A DNA stretch of 64,000 nt from an uncultured Bacilli bacterium (GCA_934099115.1 CAKOPK010000001.1:1-64000); one strand, 5' to 3'. Shown: positions 1 through 9,552, counted from the first letter of the stretch. Notes: generated by a model not told the origin, from the letters alone. Numbers and translations: made by a program.

Positions 1-84
1 TCACTTACATTATATCATAGGTAAATTTATGTGTCTTTTTTTATGTTTATTTCGGACACTTACTCTTTCTATTTATACTTTGGT

Positions 85-423
85 CTATCTTCCATCTTTG
101 TATACTAAAATTTGTTCTGGTAATAAATAGATGGCTTCATTAAAACGCATAACATTTTCTTTTGTTGTTTTAAAAGCTTTTGCTACTCCATCTAAAGTAT
201 CGCCTTCTCCTGTTATATAATAACTATAACCACTTTTGGGAATCATTATTTCTTGTCCTGGATAAATATATTCATTATTATCTATTCCGTTAACTGCAGC
301 GAGTAATTTAGGATTAATATTATATCTTCTTGCTATTTCATATAAATTATCGCCTTTTTCAATCGTATAATAATTAAAATATGTATTATTCAAATTTATC
401 ACTCCTAGTATAGGATATGACAA
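85..423 (-). CDS. Small protein with two LysM domains
   Basis: 112-residue protein made almost entirely of two LysM-type units. The first (about residues 18-63) is typical: YYTIEKGDNLYEIARRYN, then a PGQEIMIP ending. The second (about 67-112) is more divergent but keeps the GDTLDGVAKAF core. LysM domains usually bind GlcNAc-containing glycans such as peptidoglycan. There is no signal peptide or membrane segment, so export is not obvious; cytoplasmic or spore-coat-style LysM proteins also look like this. It lies 13 bases downstream of the membrane-anchored protein at 437-1534 on the same strand and may be its operon partner. The family call is firm; the role is unknown. Confidence 0.8.
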   Translation of the reverse strand: MSYPILGVINLNNTYFNYYTIEKGDNLYEIARRYNINPKLLAAVNGIDNNEYIYPGQEIMIPKSGYSYYITGEGDTLDGVAKAFKTTKENVMRFNEAIYLLPEQILVYKDGR

Positions 424-436
424 CTTAGAAAAACCG

Positions 437-1534
437 TTAATGAATATAAATCATTCTTTCATAATTAAAATTCCATTCAAAGTAACTTAATAGTTTTTCT
501 TCTCCTGTTGTAGGATTAAAATGATATAAATCTGAGCCTTTTAAATAGAATATATCACTATTATCTATTTTTACTATAGATTTAATTCCTGTATTAACTA
601 ATGTTTTTATATCTTTTTTATAATCTAAATATAAGTTGTCATCAATTAACTCATAATTAAAATTTGTCTTATAAGTGAACGTTATATTCTTGTTAATTAA
701 AGTCTTAATATTTTTATTTTCCCATTTTCCTCCTACCAAAACTTTACTTTTTATTTTTTCTATTTTTCCTTTTTTAACATTTAATTCGTACATTAAACTA
801 GCTTTATTGTCTACAATATATAATTTATCTTTTTCATAGCCTAGAATATTACTATCAAAATATACATCTCTATCTATTTCATATTTCTTTAAATTACCTT
901 TTTTAAAGTCTATTCTATAAAAATGATTAAACGTATAGTTAGAATCGTAATCAGCGATTACTAAATAATCATTTGTTAGTCCTACAAAAGAAACATTATA
1001 TAATTCTTTATCAAATAAATTAATCTTCTTTTTTTCATTTTTATTTATGTAATAAAAGCCATCATAATTCCATAATAAATATGTAAAATCATTATTATAT
1101 ATTTCTATATCTTTATAAGTTTCTATTTTATTTACTTTTTTAAATAAATTACTATCTAATTGTTGCTTTATATTTTTATTTGCTGATTCATAATATATAA
1201 TATTATTTTCTTGATAACATAAAGGAATAAAATTTAATTTATTACTTTTAGGAAGAACACAAAAATTATCTTCATTGTCTTCATCTTTTATTATTTCTAT
1301 ATCATTTATAAGTTTTCTATCTCTTTTATAGCTATTTTCTAATAAATAATCAAGAGTCACTTCTCCTCGTTTAAATGTAAAATAATAATATTTGTTTTTT
1401 TTATTATAGTTTTCTGTGATTTCTATATCATTTATTTTATATTTTTTTTTATAAGTTTTGGGTAATAATATAAAAAGTAAAAAGATGAAAAAGATTACTA
1501 TTAGAAAAAACCAAAATTTATATATTTTTTTCAT
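437..1534 (-). CDS. Membrane-anchored protein of unknown function
   Basis: 365 residues. A single N-terminal membrane segment (about residues 8-26, very rich in Phe, Ile and Leu) follows a short Lys-rich start, so the rest is probably outside the cell. The remainder is rich in Tyr, Asn, Lys and Asp, with repeated short strand-like segments such as YNNDFTYLLWNYDGFYYINK, which hints at a beta-propeller or other all-beta fold. I do not recognise a family. It begins 3 bases after the stop of the PH-like gene at 1538-1990 with no clear ribosome binding site, so translational coupling is likely. The 562-residue protein at 59009-60697 has a similar style over its N-terminal part. Confidence 0.65.
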   Translation of the reverse strand: MKKIYKFWFFLIVIFFIFLLFILLPKTYKKKYKINDIEITENYNKKNKYYYFTFKRGEVTLDYLLENSYKRDRKLINDIEIIKDEDNEDNFCVLPKSNKLNFIPLCYQENNIIYYESANKNIKQQLDSNLFKKVNKIETYKDIEIYNNDFTYLLWNYDGFYYINKNEKKKINLFDKELYNVSFVGLTNDYLVIADYDSNYTFNHFYRIDFKKGNLKKYEIDRDVYFDSNILGYEKDKLYIVDNKASLMYELNVKKGKIEKIKSKVLVGGKWENKNIKTLINKNITFTYKTNFNYELIDDNLYLDYKKDIKTLVNTGIKSIVKIDNSDIFYLKGSDLYHFNPTTGEEKLLSYFEWNFNYERMIYIH

Positions 1535-1537
1535 AGG

Positions 1538-1990
1538 CTATATATTTTCGTTATTCAGAGATTGAGCATATTTTTTCTTTTCTTCCATCATAAACTCAGT
1601 TATTTCTGTTTCTATTTCTCTTAAAGAATCTTTAGCTAAATTTGTTATTACTACTTCTTCTTTTACTGTATCAATAGTTACTTTTCCCCATATTAAGCCT
1701 TGATATACTTGCATATCATTATATAAGTCTGGTGTTATACTGCTTAAAAAATAACCCCATATTACTCTTTTTTGGCCTATTAGTATTCTTTTATTGGTTA
1801 TTACTACAACTGCTGTACTTGTAAAATCATAGAATTTATCATTTTTTTGACCAGCAAAAGCATATCTTACATATTCTCCTGGGTTTAAATGTTGTTCTAC
1901 AACTGCAGAATGCTTCTTTAAACGCCACCATGTTACTCCTCCTGGAAATTTCTTTTTGTATAACATTACATGGTCATATACTTGTCCCAT
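1538..1990 (-). CDS. PH-like domain protein
   Basis: About 150 residues. The segment containing STAVVVITNKRILIG, followed by alternating strands (GKVTIDTVKEEVVITN) and a final helix (LREIETEITEFMMEE), matches the layout of bacterial PH-like domains (bPH, as in YdbT/YvbH-type proteins), in which a T-(D/N)-KR-(I/L) turn is typical. No membrane segment. I place the start at the ATG at 1990 (protein MGQVYDHV) because an AAGGTGAT ribosome binding site lies just upstream and overlaps the two earlier in-frame start codons. It is first in a likely three-gene unit with the membrane protein at 437 and the LysM protein at 85. Function unknown. Confidence 0.65.
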   Translation of the reverse strand: MGQVYDHVMLYKKKFPGGVTWWRLKKHSAVVEQHLNPGEYVRYAFAGQKNDKFYDFTSTAVVVITNKRILIGQKRVIWGYFLSSITPDLYNDMQVYQGLIWGKVTIDTVKEEVVITNLAKDSLREIETEITEFMMEEKKKYAQSLNNENI

Positions 1991-2104
1991 TTTCATCACC
2001 TTATACTTATTTTATAATAAAATGAGTGGTATATCAAGTATTCTTTTTTTATTTTGATTTTTTATATTTTGTTTTATTATTTTATTTGTTAGGAAAGTGA
2101 TTAA

Positions 2105-2212
2105 TTGCTTATATTAATTATTGAAGATGAAATTCGTTTGGGGCATGCAATCAAAACTAGGTTAGAACAAGAAACTATATTGTACGTCTTTATAATTCTG
2201 GGACTTAGATAG
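2105..2212 (+). pseudogene. Remnant of a two-component response regulator
   Basis: A 35-codon open stretch reads LLILIIEDEIRLGHAIKTRL and then breaks off at a TAG. This is the start of a CheY-like receiver domain (hydrophobic strand 1, the acidic EDE pocket, then helix 1). No start codon other than TTG, no ribosome binding site, and no continuation of the receiver domain in any nearby frame. It sits in a gap of about 400 bases (1991-2398) that otherwise shows nothing I can identify. The best reading is a decayed fragment. Confidence 0.5.
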
Positions 2213-2398
2213 AGAAACAGATTCTAATAATCTAGAAGATTCTCAGAAGAATTTCTGCCACTATTAAAGTTACTATTCTTTTGTTCCAAAATATAAAGTT
2301 AATAGTTCTAATTCTTTTAGAGATTTAGTTTAGAAAAAAATAATTTAATTAAATCTAAAATGCTTAAACAAAAAGCGAGTTAAATTAACGACTCACTT

Positions 2399-2992
2399 TT
2401 ATCTTGTTCTTTTCTTTACTGGTCTAGTTATTATTTCTAAACTTGTATCTTTTCCGTATGCTCCTGCTGCTGATAAATAATCATTAAAGGTTTCACAGTT
2501 GCCATATTCTTTTAAATTAATTTCATAACCTAAACTTTTCATTTTAAATAAAAATTCAGGGAAATTGACTATTCCTTCAATTTTAATTTGTTGATTATTT
2601 ATTAACTTCCTGTTTCTTAAATCTTGTAGGTTTAAAGTTAAAGGTACATATTCAATTGAAACATTATTTGCCATTTCTTCTAATAGTTCATTATATATAT
2701 TAGCACTTTCGTCATATGAAATATCTTGATTACGTTTTTTGGCATAGGTTTTTAATTTTTTAGCATATTCTTCATTACAAAGAAAATTCATATTTGCTGT
2801 TATTAATACAAAATCATGAGCTATATTTTGCTCTTTTAAGCTTTTTCTTATTAATTCTATTATTACAATACACTTTTTAATAAAAGCATTAGTGTCTGCT
2901 TCTTTTATAATTTCTGTGTATCTTTTTGAATTTGTTGGTTCTAAAAGATTTGCTAAATTAATTCTTACATATTTTTCTTGTTTTTTATTCAT
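2399..2992 (-). CDS. Hypothetical protein, 197 aa
   Basis: A soluble, charged protein with no membrane segment or signal peptide. The N-terminal 110 residues are mainly helical; a middle part (VPLTLNLQDLRNRKLINN) looks like strands; the last dozen residues are strongly basic (RPVKKRTR), possibly nucleic-acid binding. A good ribosome binding site (AAAAGGAGA) precedes the ATG at 2992, supporting expression. It stands alone between a gap with a response-regulator remnant and the ftsH terminator region. No family recognised and no function assigned. Confidence 0.6.
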   Translation of the reverse strand: MNKKQEKYVRINLANLLEPTNSKRYTEIIKEADTNAFIKKCIVIIELIRKSLKEQNIAHDFVLITANMNFLCNEEYAKKLKTYAKKRNQDISYDESANIYNELLEEMANNVSIEYVPLTLNLQDLRNRKLINNQQIKIEGIVNFPEFLFKMKSLGYEINLKEYGNCETFNDYLSAAGAYGKDTSLEIITRPVKKRTR

Positions 2993-3218
2993 TTTTCTCG
3001 TCTCCTTTTATAGATTTATTATTATAACATATTTTTTGCTTTTACATAAACTATAATAGGCTTTTATGACAATTATTAATGAAAATACAAAACTTAGATG
3101 TTACAGAATAAAATTATTATGGTATTTTTTTGAGATTTAAAAAAATGGGATATGGAACTATTGTGACTTTTCAAGTATTTAATAATTTGTTACTAAGTAA
3201 CCTTGGACTATTGAAGAA

Positions 3219-3245
3219 TTAAAAAAAGAGCTTATTTTTGCTCTT
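3219..3245 (-). terminator. ftsH terminator
   Basis: On the minus strand AAGAGC, an eight-base A-rich loop and GCTCTT are followed by a run of T. The hairpin overlaps the last codons of ftsH. The roughly 220 bases beyond it (up to 2993) contain no gene I can support. Confidence 0.7.
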
Positions 3246-5205
3246 CTTCTCTTAACTTTTCTTCAAGTTCTTCCTTAGTCATCTTAGTGTATCCTTTAAT
3301 GCCTTTTTCTTTAGCAGTTTCTCTTAATTCCGTTAAATTCATGTCTTCAATAGTAGGAATCATTTTTCCAGTTTTTACTAAAGAATCTATTTGTTCTTTT
3401 GTTAAAGTTTCATTTTCTACTAGAGCATCTGCTAAAAGATGAACTAAATCTTTATTTTCATTTAGAATTTGTTTTGCTTTTTGATAACATTCTTCTACGA
3501 TTTTACGAACTTCTTCATCTATTTCATGAGCTACCTTATCAGAGAAGTTTTTAGTTTTGCCATAATCTCTGCCTAAGAAAACGCCTTCTGATTTTTGTTC
3601 ATATTGAACTGGACCTAAGTCACTCATACCATATTCTGTTACCATGGCTCTAGCAATATTAGTAGCTTTTTTAAAGTCATCAGAAGCTCCAGTTGTAATT
3701 TCTCCTAAGAACATTTCTTCACTAACACGACCTCCTAGCAAGCCTGTAATTTGAGCTTCTAATTCATTTTTGGTCATGATAGCTATTTTTTCTTCTCTTG
3801 GAAGCATCATTGTGTAGCCTCCAGCCATTCCTCTTGGAATGATTGTTATTTTTTGAACTTCGTTTGCATCTTCTAATTTAATACCTATTACAGCATGTCC
3901 AGATTCATGAATGGCTACTAGACGTTTTTCTTTATCTGTTATTTTACGGCTAGTTTTAGCAGGTCCCATTAATACTCTGTCTGTTGCTTCATCTATTTCA
4001 CCCATACTAATGGCAGATTTTTCACGACGAACTGCTAGCAAAGCTGCTTCATTTAATAAATTCTCTAAATCTGCTCCACTAAAGCCTGGAGTTCTAGCAC
4101 TTAGATTTTTTAAATTAACATCTTTATCTAGAATCTTATTACGAGCATGAACTTTTAAAATTTGTTCTCTTTCATTTGCATCTGGTAAGCTTACTGTTAC
4201 TTGTCGGTCAAAGCGTCCCGGACGTAATAAGGCTGGGTCTAATACATCTGGTCTGTTAGTAGCTGCCATGATGATAATACCTTCATTTTCACCAAATCCA
4301 TCCATCTCAGTTAATAATTGGTTTAATGTTTGCTCTCTTTCATCATGTCCTCCGCCTAATCCAGTTCCTCTTTGACGTCCTACTGCATCTATTTCATCAA
4401 TAAAGATTAAACATGGCGCACTTCTTTTAGCATCTTTAAACATTTCACGAACACGACTTGCTCCTACACCAACGAATAACTCTACGAAATCACTACCACT
4501 GATATAGAAGAATGGAACGTTTGCTTCTCCAGCAACTGCTCTTGCAAGTAAGGTTTTTCCTGTTCCCGGAGGGCCTACTAATAAAACACCTTTCGGAATT
4601 CTAGCTCCTAATTTTTGGAATTTTTTTGGGTTTTTTAAGAAATCTATTAATTCTTTTACTTCTTCTTTTTCTTCTTTTAAACCTGCTACATCACTAAATT
4701 TAGCTTGATGTTTATCATCAGAAAGTTTAGCTCTACTCTTGCCAAAATCCATTGAGCCTTTATTAGAGTTAGCAAGTTTTGAAAACATAACATATGCTAG
4801 AATAACTAGTACTACAAGTGGTAATACTTGGACAATTATATAAAGAATAGTACTTGAACCAGGGTCACTGTTTGTTTTATATTCTTTGATATTTTTTTCA
4901 TTGGCATAATTCGTAATATTTTCAATTTCTGCTTCTACTACTTTTACTTCAAATGATTCATTACTTTTGTAACCATCTAATTTACCAGCGATATAATAAA
5001 CGCTTTCATTACTCTTAGGAGTAATGGTAATCTCTGTTACTTTAGATTCTTTTAAAGCTGTTAATAACTCTCCAGTTGTAAGTTTATTTACTTTGTTAGC
5101 ACCCATGTTTAATACTAATAAGACGCTTCCAATAATTATTAATAATACTAAATATGGAAAAAAGTTTTTAACAGTATTATTTTTCTTTACATCTTTAATA
5201 TTCAT
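3232..5205 (-). CDS. ftsH: ATP-dependent zinc metalloprotease FtsH
   Basis: Membrane-bound AAA+ protease that degrades unassembled membrane proteins and short-lived regulators. About 657 residues from the ATG at 5205, chosen because AGGAGG lies 6-7 bases upstream. Layout: membrane segment at about 16-34, external domain, second membrane segment at about 119-141, AAA domain with Walker A GPPGTGKT (201-208), Walker [10 protein letters not shown] (256-264), the ATN sensor and RPGRFDR, then the zinc motif HESGH (423-427) with the GASDD region as third ligand. The last 36 residues (622-657) form a helix-extension-helix resembling a Rho-N or SAP motif, which is unusual for FtsH. The start overlaps the end of tilS by 11 bases. 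Unlike many Bacillota, no hpt gene lies between tilS and ftsH. Confidence 0.97.
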   Translation of the reverse strand: MNIKDVKKNNTVKNFFPYLVLLIIIGSVLLVLNMGANKVNKLTTGELLTALKESKVTEITITPKSNESVYYIAGKLDGYKSNESFEVKVVEAEIENITNYANEKNIKEYKTNSDPGSSTILYIIVQVLPLVVLVILAYVMFSKLANSNKGSMDFGKSRAKLSDDKHQAKFSDVAGLKEEKEEVKELIDFLKNPKKFQKLGARIPKGVLLVGPPGTGKTLLARAVAGEANVPFFYISGSDFVELFVGVGASRVREMFKDAKRSAPCLIFIDEIDAVGRQRGTGLGGGHDEREQTLNQLLTEMDGFGENEGIIIMAATNRPDVLDPALLRPGRFDRQVTVSLPDANEREQILKVHARNKILDKDVNLKNLSARTPGFSGADLENLLNEAALLAVRREKSAISMGEIDEATDRVLMGPAKTSRKITDKEKRLVAIHESGHAVIGIKLEDANEVQKITIIPRGMAGGYTMMLPREEKIAIMTKNELEAQITGLLGGRVSEEMFLGEITTGASDDFKKATNIARAMVTEYGMSDLGPVQYEQKSEGVFLGRDYGKTKNFSDKVAHEIDEEVRKIVEECYQKAKQILNENKDLVHLLADALVENETLTKEQIDSLVKTGKMIPTIEDMNLTELRETAKEKGIKGYTKMTKEELEEKLREEEQK

Positions 5206-6526
5206 TTTTTTCCTCCTCATATGAAAGTATTATATCATATATTCCATTAGTTTCTACATCAAATTTTGATTTTTTGACACCAGGTAGCCATAGAATTTGA
5301 TTTTTACTATCGGCTACTATTGGAAATGTGTCTCTTTTTCTTAATGGAATCTTTTCATTTATTAATATATCTTTTACTTTCTTAGTTCCTTTTAAATTCT
5401 TTATTTCTATTTTGTCTCCTTTTAGGCGGTTTCTTACTATTAATGGTAGCTCTATGTTTTTGCTATTTAATCTTAAAGTATAATTACTCCTATCAAAAGT
5501 TTCTTTTATTCTTTTAATCTTTCCTGTGGGAATATTTGTTATTTCTTCTAGTTCTATACAAAAATTTGTTCTTTCTTTAGTATGGACAATTTTAAAATAA
5601 TTATATTCTTTTATTCCTTGATAATTATTTGGTAAAGATACTACTCCATTACTTTTTTTACTCTTTAATAATTCTATTATTCTTTCTGTATTTTTATCAC
5701 GAATTAAGAATAAGTCGTTTATATATATATGTTCAAATTGATATTCGATGATTTTTTTTATTAAGAAGTCATCTAACTCTAAAAGCTTTGGTATATATAA
5801 GCCTTTTTCTGTATCTATATCTAATAATAATTCTTTAATATAGTTTTTTAATATTCTATTAGTATTTTCTAATTCTTCACTAAATTTTAAGAATTTTAAA
5901 TGAACATTTTTATTTTCTTTTTTTAAAAATGGTAATACTTCTAAGCGATATCTATTTCTAGTATATTCCTTAGAAAAGTTACTTTTATCAATAAAATAAG
6001 TAAGATTATGTTTGTTCATATAGTCTAATATTTCGTCTTTTGTTAAAGTAATTAATGGTCTTATTAATTCATAGTCTTGCATATGCACTTCTTTACTAAA
6101 ACCGCTATAACCTTTTAGACTACTTCCTCTTACTAGGCGCATTAGAATAGTTTCTATTAAATCATCACCATGATGAGCAGTCATTAAATAGTTAGCTTTA
6201 TATTTAATGACTAATTTATTAAAAAATTCATATCTTTTTTTTCTGGCTTCACTTTCTAAATTATCTTCGTTATATTCTTTAATTTCCATGTATTCATAAA
6301 TTAAATTGTTAATTTTACAAAATTCTTCTACAAATTTAGCTTCTTCTTCACTTTCTATTCTTAATTTATGATTTACATGAGCTACAATTATTTCAAAATT
6401 TATTTTTTTTCTTAACTCACACATTAAATTCAGTAAAAACATCGAATCTGGTCCTCCAGAAGTTGCTATTACTACTTTATCTTTTGATTTTATTTTCTTA
6501 TTTAAATAAAATAATGTATCATTCAT
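5195..6526 (-). CDS. tilS: tRNA(Ile)-lysidine synthase TilS
   Basis: Converts C34 of the tRNA-Ile CAU anticodon to lysidine using ATP and lysine, so that AUA codons are read as Ile. The PP-loop SGGPDS lies at residues 23-28. Downstream are AHVNHKLR, TAHHGDDLIETILMRLVRGS (the conserved HxxDD-ET core) and the DKSNFSKEYTRNRYR region, which binds tRNA. The C-terminal part (GDKIEIKNLKGTKKVKDIL) is the TilS C-terminal domain, giving the usual length of about 443. I start at the ATG at 6526, with GGAG six bases upstream, rather than at the in-frame GTG at 6538, which overlaps that site. Its 3' end overlaps the ftsH start, so the two are probably co-transcribed. Confidence 0.95.
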   Translation of the reverse strand: MNDTLFYLNKKIKSKDKVVIATSGGPDSMFLLNLMCELRKKINFEIIVAHVNHKLRIESEEEAKFVEEFCKINNLIYEYMEIKEYNEDNLESEARKKRYEFFNKLVIKYKANYLMTAHHGDDLIETILMRLVRGSSLKGYSGFSKEVHMQDYELIRPLITLTKDEILDYMNKHNLTYFIDKSNFSKEYTRNRYRLEVLPFLKKENKNVHLKFLKFSEELENTNRILKNYIKELLLDIDTEKGLYIPKLLELDDFLIKKIIEYQFEHIYINDLFLIRDKNTERIIELLKSKKSNGVVSLPNNYQGIKEYNYFKIVHTKERTNFCIELEEITNIPTGKIKRIKETFDRSNYTLRLNSKNIELPLIVRNRLKGDKIEIKNLKGTKKVKDILINEKIPLRKRDTFPIVADSKNQILWLPGVKKSKFDVETNGIYDIILSYEEEKNEY

Positions 6527-6580
6527 AATATTCTCCACGTTTTATTATTCTATCGCATATATGGATTTATAGCAAGTTTT

Positions 6581-7342
6581 TTATTCTAAAGGATTACTTA
6601 AATTTAAAATGTTGGTTATTCCTTTTTGGATTTCATTAATATCAAATCTAGTTTTATCATCTTCTTCGATGTTTGCTCTTTTTATTAAATAATCTAAAAA
6701 GTCTAAGTCACTAGCTCTATCTAAAGTATTGGTGTTTTTTAATAGCCAGAAGTAGTCTTGTAAACATTCACTTAACATCGCTAAGTATGAGTATTTAGTA
6801 TTATCATCTCTAACTACCCCTATACCATAAATAGTTGGTATAAATGGATTTGTTTTTTCTAATAATTCTTTTAATATGAAACTCTGATTACAATAGTTTA
6901 TAAATGGCATAACATCTTTTTCGTCATAGAAACGAATTACAATTGCTTCGTTTGTTGCTTTTAAATGAAATTTTACTGTAGATTTAATGTTATTTCTTAT
7001 TAAATATAAAAATACTGTTTTTAATGAACTAATTAAGTATTCGTATTTTACTGGGAAATATACTTTAACTGCTTTTAAGTAATCTGCTTTTTCGGTAGCA
7101 TAGAAAGATATATAGTTTGTTTTATTTTCTCCAAACTTTAAACTTCTTGTTTCATATCTTACTAAAGAATTGTTTAAAGAAGTTAAGAATTCTTCATAAA
7201 ATTTGTCTATATCTTTATATAGATAATTATTCTTTTTTATTCCAACATATTTTAACATGTAATAAAAATCATCTTTATAAAATACACGATTATTTAGTTG
7301 CATATCTTGAGATATGCTTTTTAAAAAATCATTTATTTTCAT
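6581..7342 (-). CDS. Hypothetical protein, possibly HopA1-like
   Basis: 253 residues, soluble. The middle part has a strand-helix-strand pattern: ATEKADYLKAVKVYFPV, a helix, then VKFHLKATNEAIVIRFYDEKD, then NPFIPTIYGIGVVRDD and a helix with SECLQDYFW. The order (a first strand, a long helix, a lysine in a FHLK-type strand, an aromatic R-x-Y strand and a P-x-x-x-G-x-G loop before a final helix) resembles HopA1-fold proteins as I remember them, known as a type III effector and as parts of lanthipeptide kinase-like proteins. This is a weak, pattern-level match. It lies 54 bases upstream of tilS on the same strand and may be co-transcribed. Confidence 0.55.
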   Translation of the reverse strand: MKINDFLKSISQDMQLNNRVFYKDDFYYMLKYVGIKKNNYLYKDIDKFYEEFLTSLNNSLVRYETRSLKFGENKTNYISFYATEKADYLKAVKVYFPVKYEYLISSLKTVFLYLIRNNIKSTVKFHLKATNEAIVIRFYDEKDVMPFINYCNQSFILKELLEKTNPFIPTIYGIGVVRDDNTKYSYLAMLSECLQDYFWLLKNTNTLDRASDLDFLDYLIKRANIEEDDKTRFDINEIQKGITNILNLSNPLE

Positions 7343-7410
7343 ATTATCAATACTCCTTTATATTAATTAAATTATATATTATTTTAGAAGAAATGTACAT
7401 AAAAATATGA

Positions 7411-7442
7411 AAAAAGGATATCGTTATTTCCAATACATATCC
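7411..7442 (-). terminator. Terminator after the M23 peptidase gene
   Basis: On the minus strand GGATAT and ATATCC pair around a loop of about 15 bases and are followed by six T. The hairpin overlaps the stop codon of the gene ending at 7424. Confidence 0.65.
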
Positions 7443-8662
7443 GTACGAGAATAAAAACGGTATCCAATTTGATTTTTAAATCCAGGGGGAACAATTACAT
7501 TTCCTTGAGTTACACCTTTTGAAGAACTATACCAACCATTTTGTACTCCATAATGAAGATGGGCTCCTGTGGTACAACCGTCATAACCGCCATGACTTTT
7601 TGAAGTAGAATATCCTCCTACATAGCCAATAACAGTATTTTGAGTTACTATATCTCCTACATTTACATTAAAACGTAATAAGTGATAATAATAAGTTGTA
7701 TAGTTTTTGCCATTTACTGTTACATCAATAAATAACATGTTTCCTCCACATGATGCTTTACTAACTTTACCTACTACTTTACCAGCGGCAGCAGCATAAA
7801 TAGCAGTTCCTTCTTTAACACCAATATCTAAAGCATTATGGAATTTATATTTTACTCCTGTTACAGGATGGGTTCTATATCCCATTGTACTTGTAACTAC
7901 GCCATTTATAAGAGGATTCATCCAAGCTCCATTTACAGGCATGGAAGTACATTCACTTAATTTTGTAGCATCTGTTGATTTTCCTAATTTAGCATCACAT
8001 ATTTTTTTGTTAGCTTCATAGTTTTGCTTAGCTGTTACTATTTTGTTATCTAAACTTAGAGAAAATTCATCATAATCTTCTGCGTTAGCATATAGGGTTG
8101 CTATTGTATTTTGATAATTTGTGATACGATTTGCTAAGTCTTCTTGTTTTTTTTGCAATTCTATTTTTAATTCTTCATTATTTTTAATTTCTTGTTCTAG
8201 ATTATTTAGAGTTGTTTGAATATAATCTGTAACTTGTTTTACAGCCTCAATACGCATAACCATTTCTGTCATTGAAGATGCACCTGAAACATATTCTACA
8301 TAGGCATTTTGACCTTGCATTTGTTGTAAATAGTTTAATACTTTTTCTGCTTCTTTTTTGTATTCTTCTATTTTTATATTAGATTCTTCTATTTTTTGTT
8401 GGGCCTCTTCTTCATCATCTTCTGCTTGTGTTAATTCTGCCTGAGAATTAGCTACTGCATTTTCTTTGGCTTTTATTTCATTTTTAGCTTGTTCACTTTT
8501 TTTATCATATGCTGCTTTTTCATTTAATAAACTTTGATATTCATTTCTTAAATCTCCTAGTGTTTCTGGGTCTTTGGCATAAACATTTAGAGGAGTTATA
8601 AAGCTAGAAATTATTGCTATTATTAAAAATAAACAAATCAAATTATTTTTCTTTTTCATCAT
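7424..8662 (-). CDS. Coiled-coil M23 peptidase, EnvC/PcsB-like wall hydrolase
   Basis: Secreted murein hydrolase, or hydrolase activator, of the M23 (LytM) family. A signal peptide (about residues 1-29, ending NVYA) is followed by a long coiled coil (about 35-220, rich in Lys, Glu, Gln and Asn) and a C-terminal M23 domain. The zinc motifs are intact: HNALD (H275, D279) and HLH (H368, H370), so catalysis is likely, unlike in E. coli EnvC. The start overlaps the ftsX stop (ATGATGA), so it is translated together with ftsX. FtsEX is known to control coiled-coil wall hydrolases such as EnvC, PcsB and RipC from inside the cell, and the gene order points to that role here. Confidence 0.88.
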   Translation of the reverse strand: MMKKKNNLICLFLIIAIISSFITPLNVYAKDPETLGDLRNEYQSLLNEKAAYDKKSEQAKNEIKAKENAVANSQAELTQAEDDEEEAQQKIEESNIKIEEYKKEAEKVLNYLQQMQGQNAYVEYVSGASSMTEMVMRIEAVKQVTDYIQTTLNNLEQEIKNNEELKIELQKKQEDLANRITNYQNTIATLYANAEDYDEFSLSLDNKIVTAKQNYEANKKICDAKLGKSTDATKLSECTSMPVNGAWMNPLINGVVTSTMGYRTHPVTGVKYKFHNALDIGVKEGTAIYAAAAGKVVGKVSKASCGGNMLFIDVTVNGKNYTTYYYHLLRFNVNVGDIVTQNTVIGYVGGYSTSKSHGGYDGCTTGAHLHYGVQNGWYSSSKGVTQGNVIVPPGFKNQIGYRFYSRTDMYWK

Positions 8663-9552
8663 ATTTTCAAGTACTTTCTAACTGCTCTACCAGAACCAAA
8701 CATACCTACTACTGAACCTAATAATACTAATAATAAAGATGTATAGAATACAAATGGATATGGTTTTATTAATTCTATCATACTAAATGCTGATGATTCA
8801 CTTACCTTTTGATATACTATCATATAACCATATATAGTTAAAACAATTGGAAGTATAGAGCCTATGATTCCTAATAGAAAACCTTCAAAAACAAATGGCA
8901 ATTTAATTGCTGTATTACTACTTCCTACTAGTCTCATGATTTCTATTTCATTTCGACGTGAGAAAATAGTCAGTTTAATTGTGTTACTAATTAAGAAAGC
9001 AGTTACTACTACCAATGATATTACGATAGCAATTGTGGCATTTTTTATTAAACCAAAGATAGATATTATTTCTTCAACCATTCCTGCTCCATAATTAGCA
9101 TTTTCTATTCCATCTATAGCTTCTATGGCTTTAGCTGTTGGTGATAAATCATTTACATCTTTTACTGTTACTGTAAATGAGTCTAATAGAGGATTACTTT
9201 CTAAATAATTTAAAGTGGTATCTAAAGTATCTGAAAAGCTTTTCATTTCTAATTTCCACTCTTCTTTTCCTTTAAATACAACTTTATCTACATTCGATAA
9301 ATTATTTAGTTCTTTTTCAATTTCTTCTATGTGACTTTCTTCGACATCTCTTTTTACATATACAACAATTGTTAGTTCTTTTTCTAAATTTTTAGTTACT
9401 TGATTAACATTTGTAGTGATTACGATAGCAATTGCGACTAATATTAATGTTATAGTAGTACATATAACACTGGCGACGCTTAAACTAAAATTACGAGATA
9501 CACTTTTGAAAGAATCACGTATTGAATTTCTTAAAATTCTAAATGCTTTCAT
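8659..9552 (-). CDS. ftsX: Cell division protein FtsX
   Basis: Membrane partner of FtsE; it passes ATPase-driven changes to a wall hydrolase outside the cell. About 297 residues from the ATG at 9552 (MKAFRILRNS), which has an AAAGGAAG site 11-12 bases upstream; an earlier in-frame ATG at 9585 has no good site. One N-terminal membrane segment, an extracellular domain (about residues 55-160), then three segments at about 170-200, 220-250 and 260-290, the standard FtsX layout. The SRRNEIEIMRLVGSSN loop matches the conserved cytoplasmic contact to the ATPase. It overlaps the 3' end of ftsE and the 5' end of the M23 gene. Confidence 0.95.
   Translation of the reverse strand: MKAFRILRNSIRDSFKSVSRNFSLSVASVICTTITLILVAIAIVITTNVNQVTKNLEKELTIVVYVKRDVEESHIEEIEKELNNLSNVDKVVFKGKEEWKLEMKSFSDTLDTTLNYLESNPLLDSFTVTVKDVNDLSPTAKAIEAIDGIENANYGAGMVEEIISIFGLIKNATIAIVISLVVVTAFLISNTIKLTIFSRRNEIEIMRLVGSSNTAIKLPFVFEGFLLGIIGSILPIVLTIYGYMIVYQKVSESSAFSMIELIKPYPFVFYTSLLLVLLGSVVGMFGSGRAVRKYLKI

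Noticed and set aside
2993..3218. Possible small gene on the plus strand (MTIINENTKLRCYR)
   Set aside because: Stops after about 24 codons, with no ribosome binding site; likely non-coding.
3911..4150. Open frame of 79 codons on the plus strand inside ftsH
   Set aside because: It is the reverse of a well-supported FtsH coding region, with no ribosome binding site or recognisable domain.
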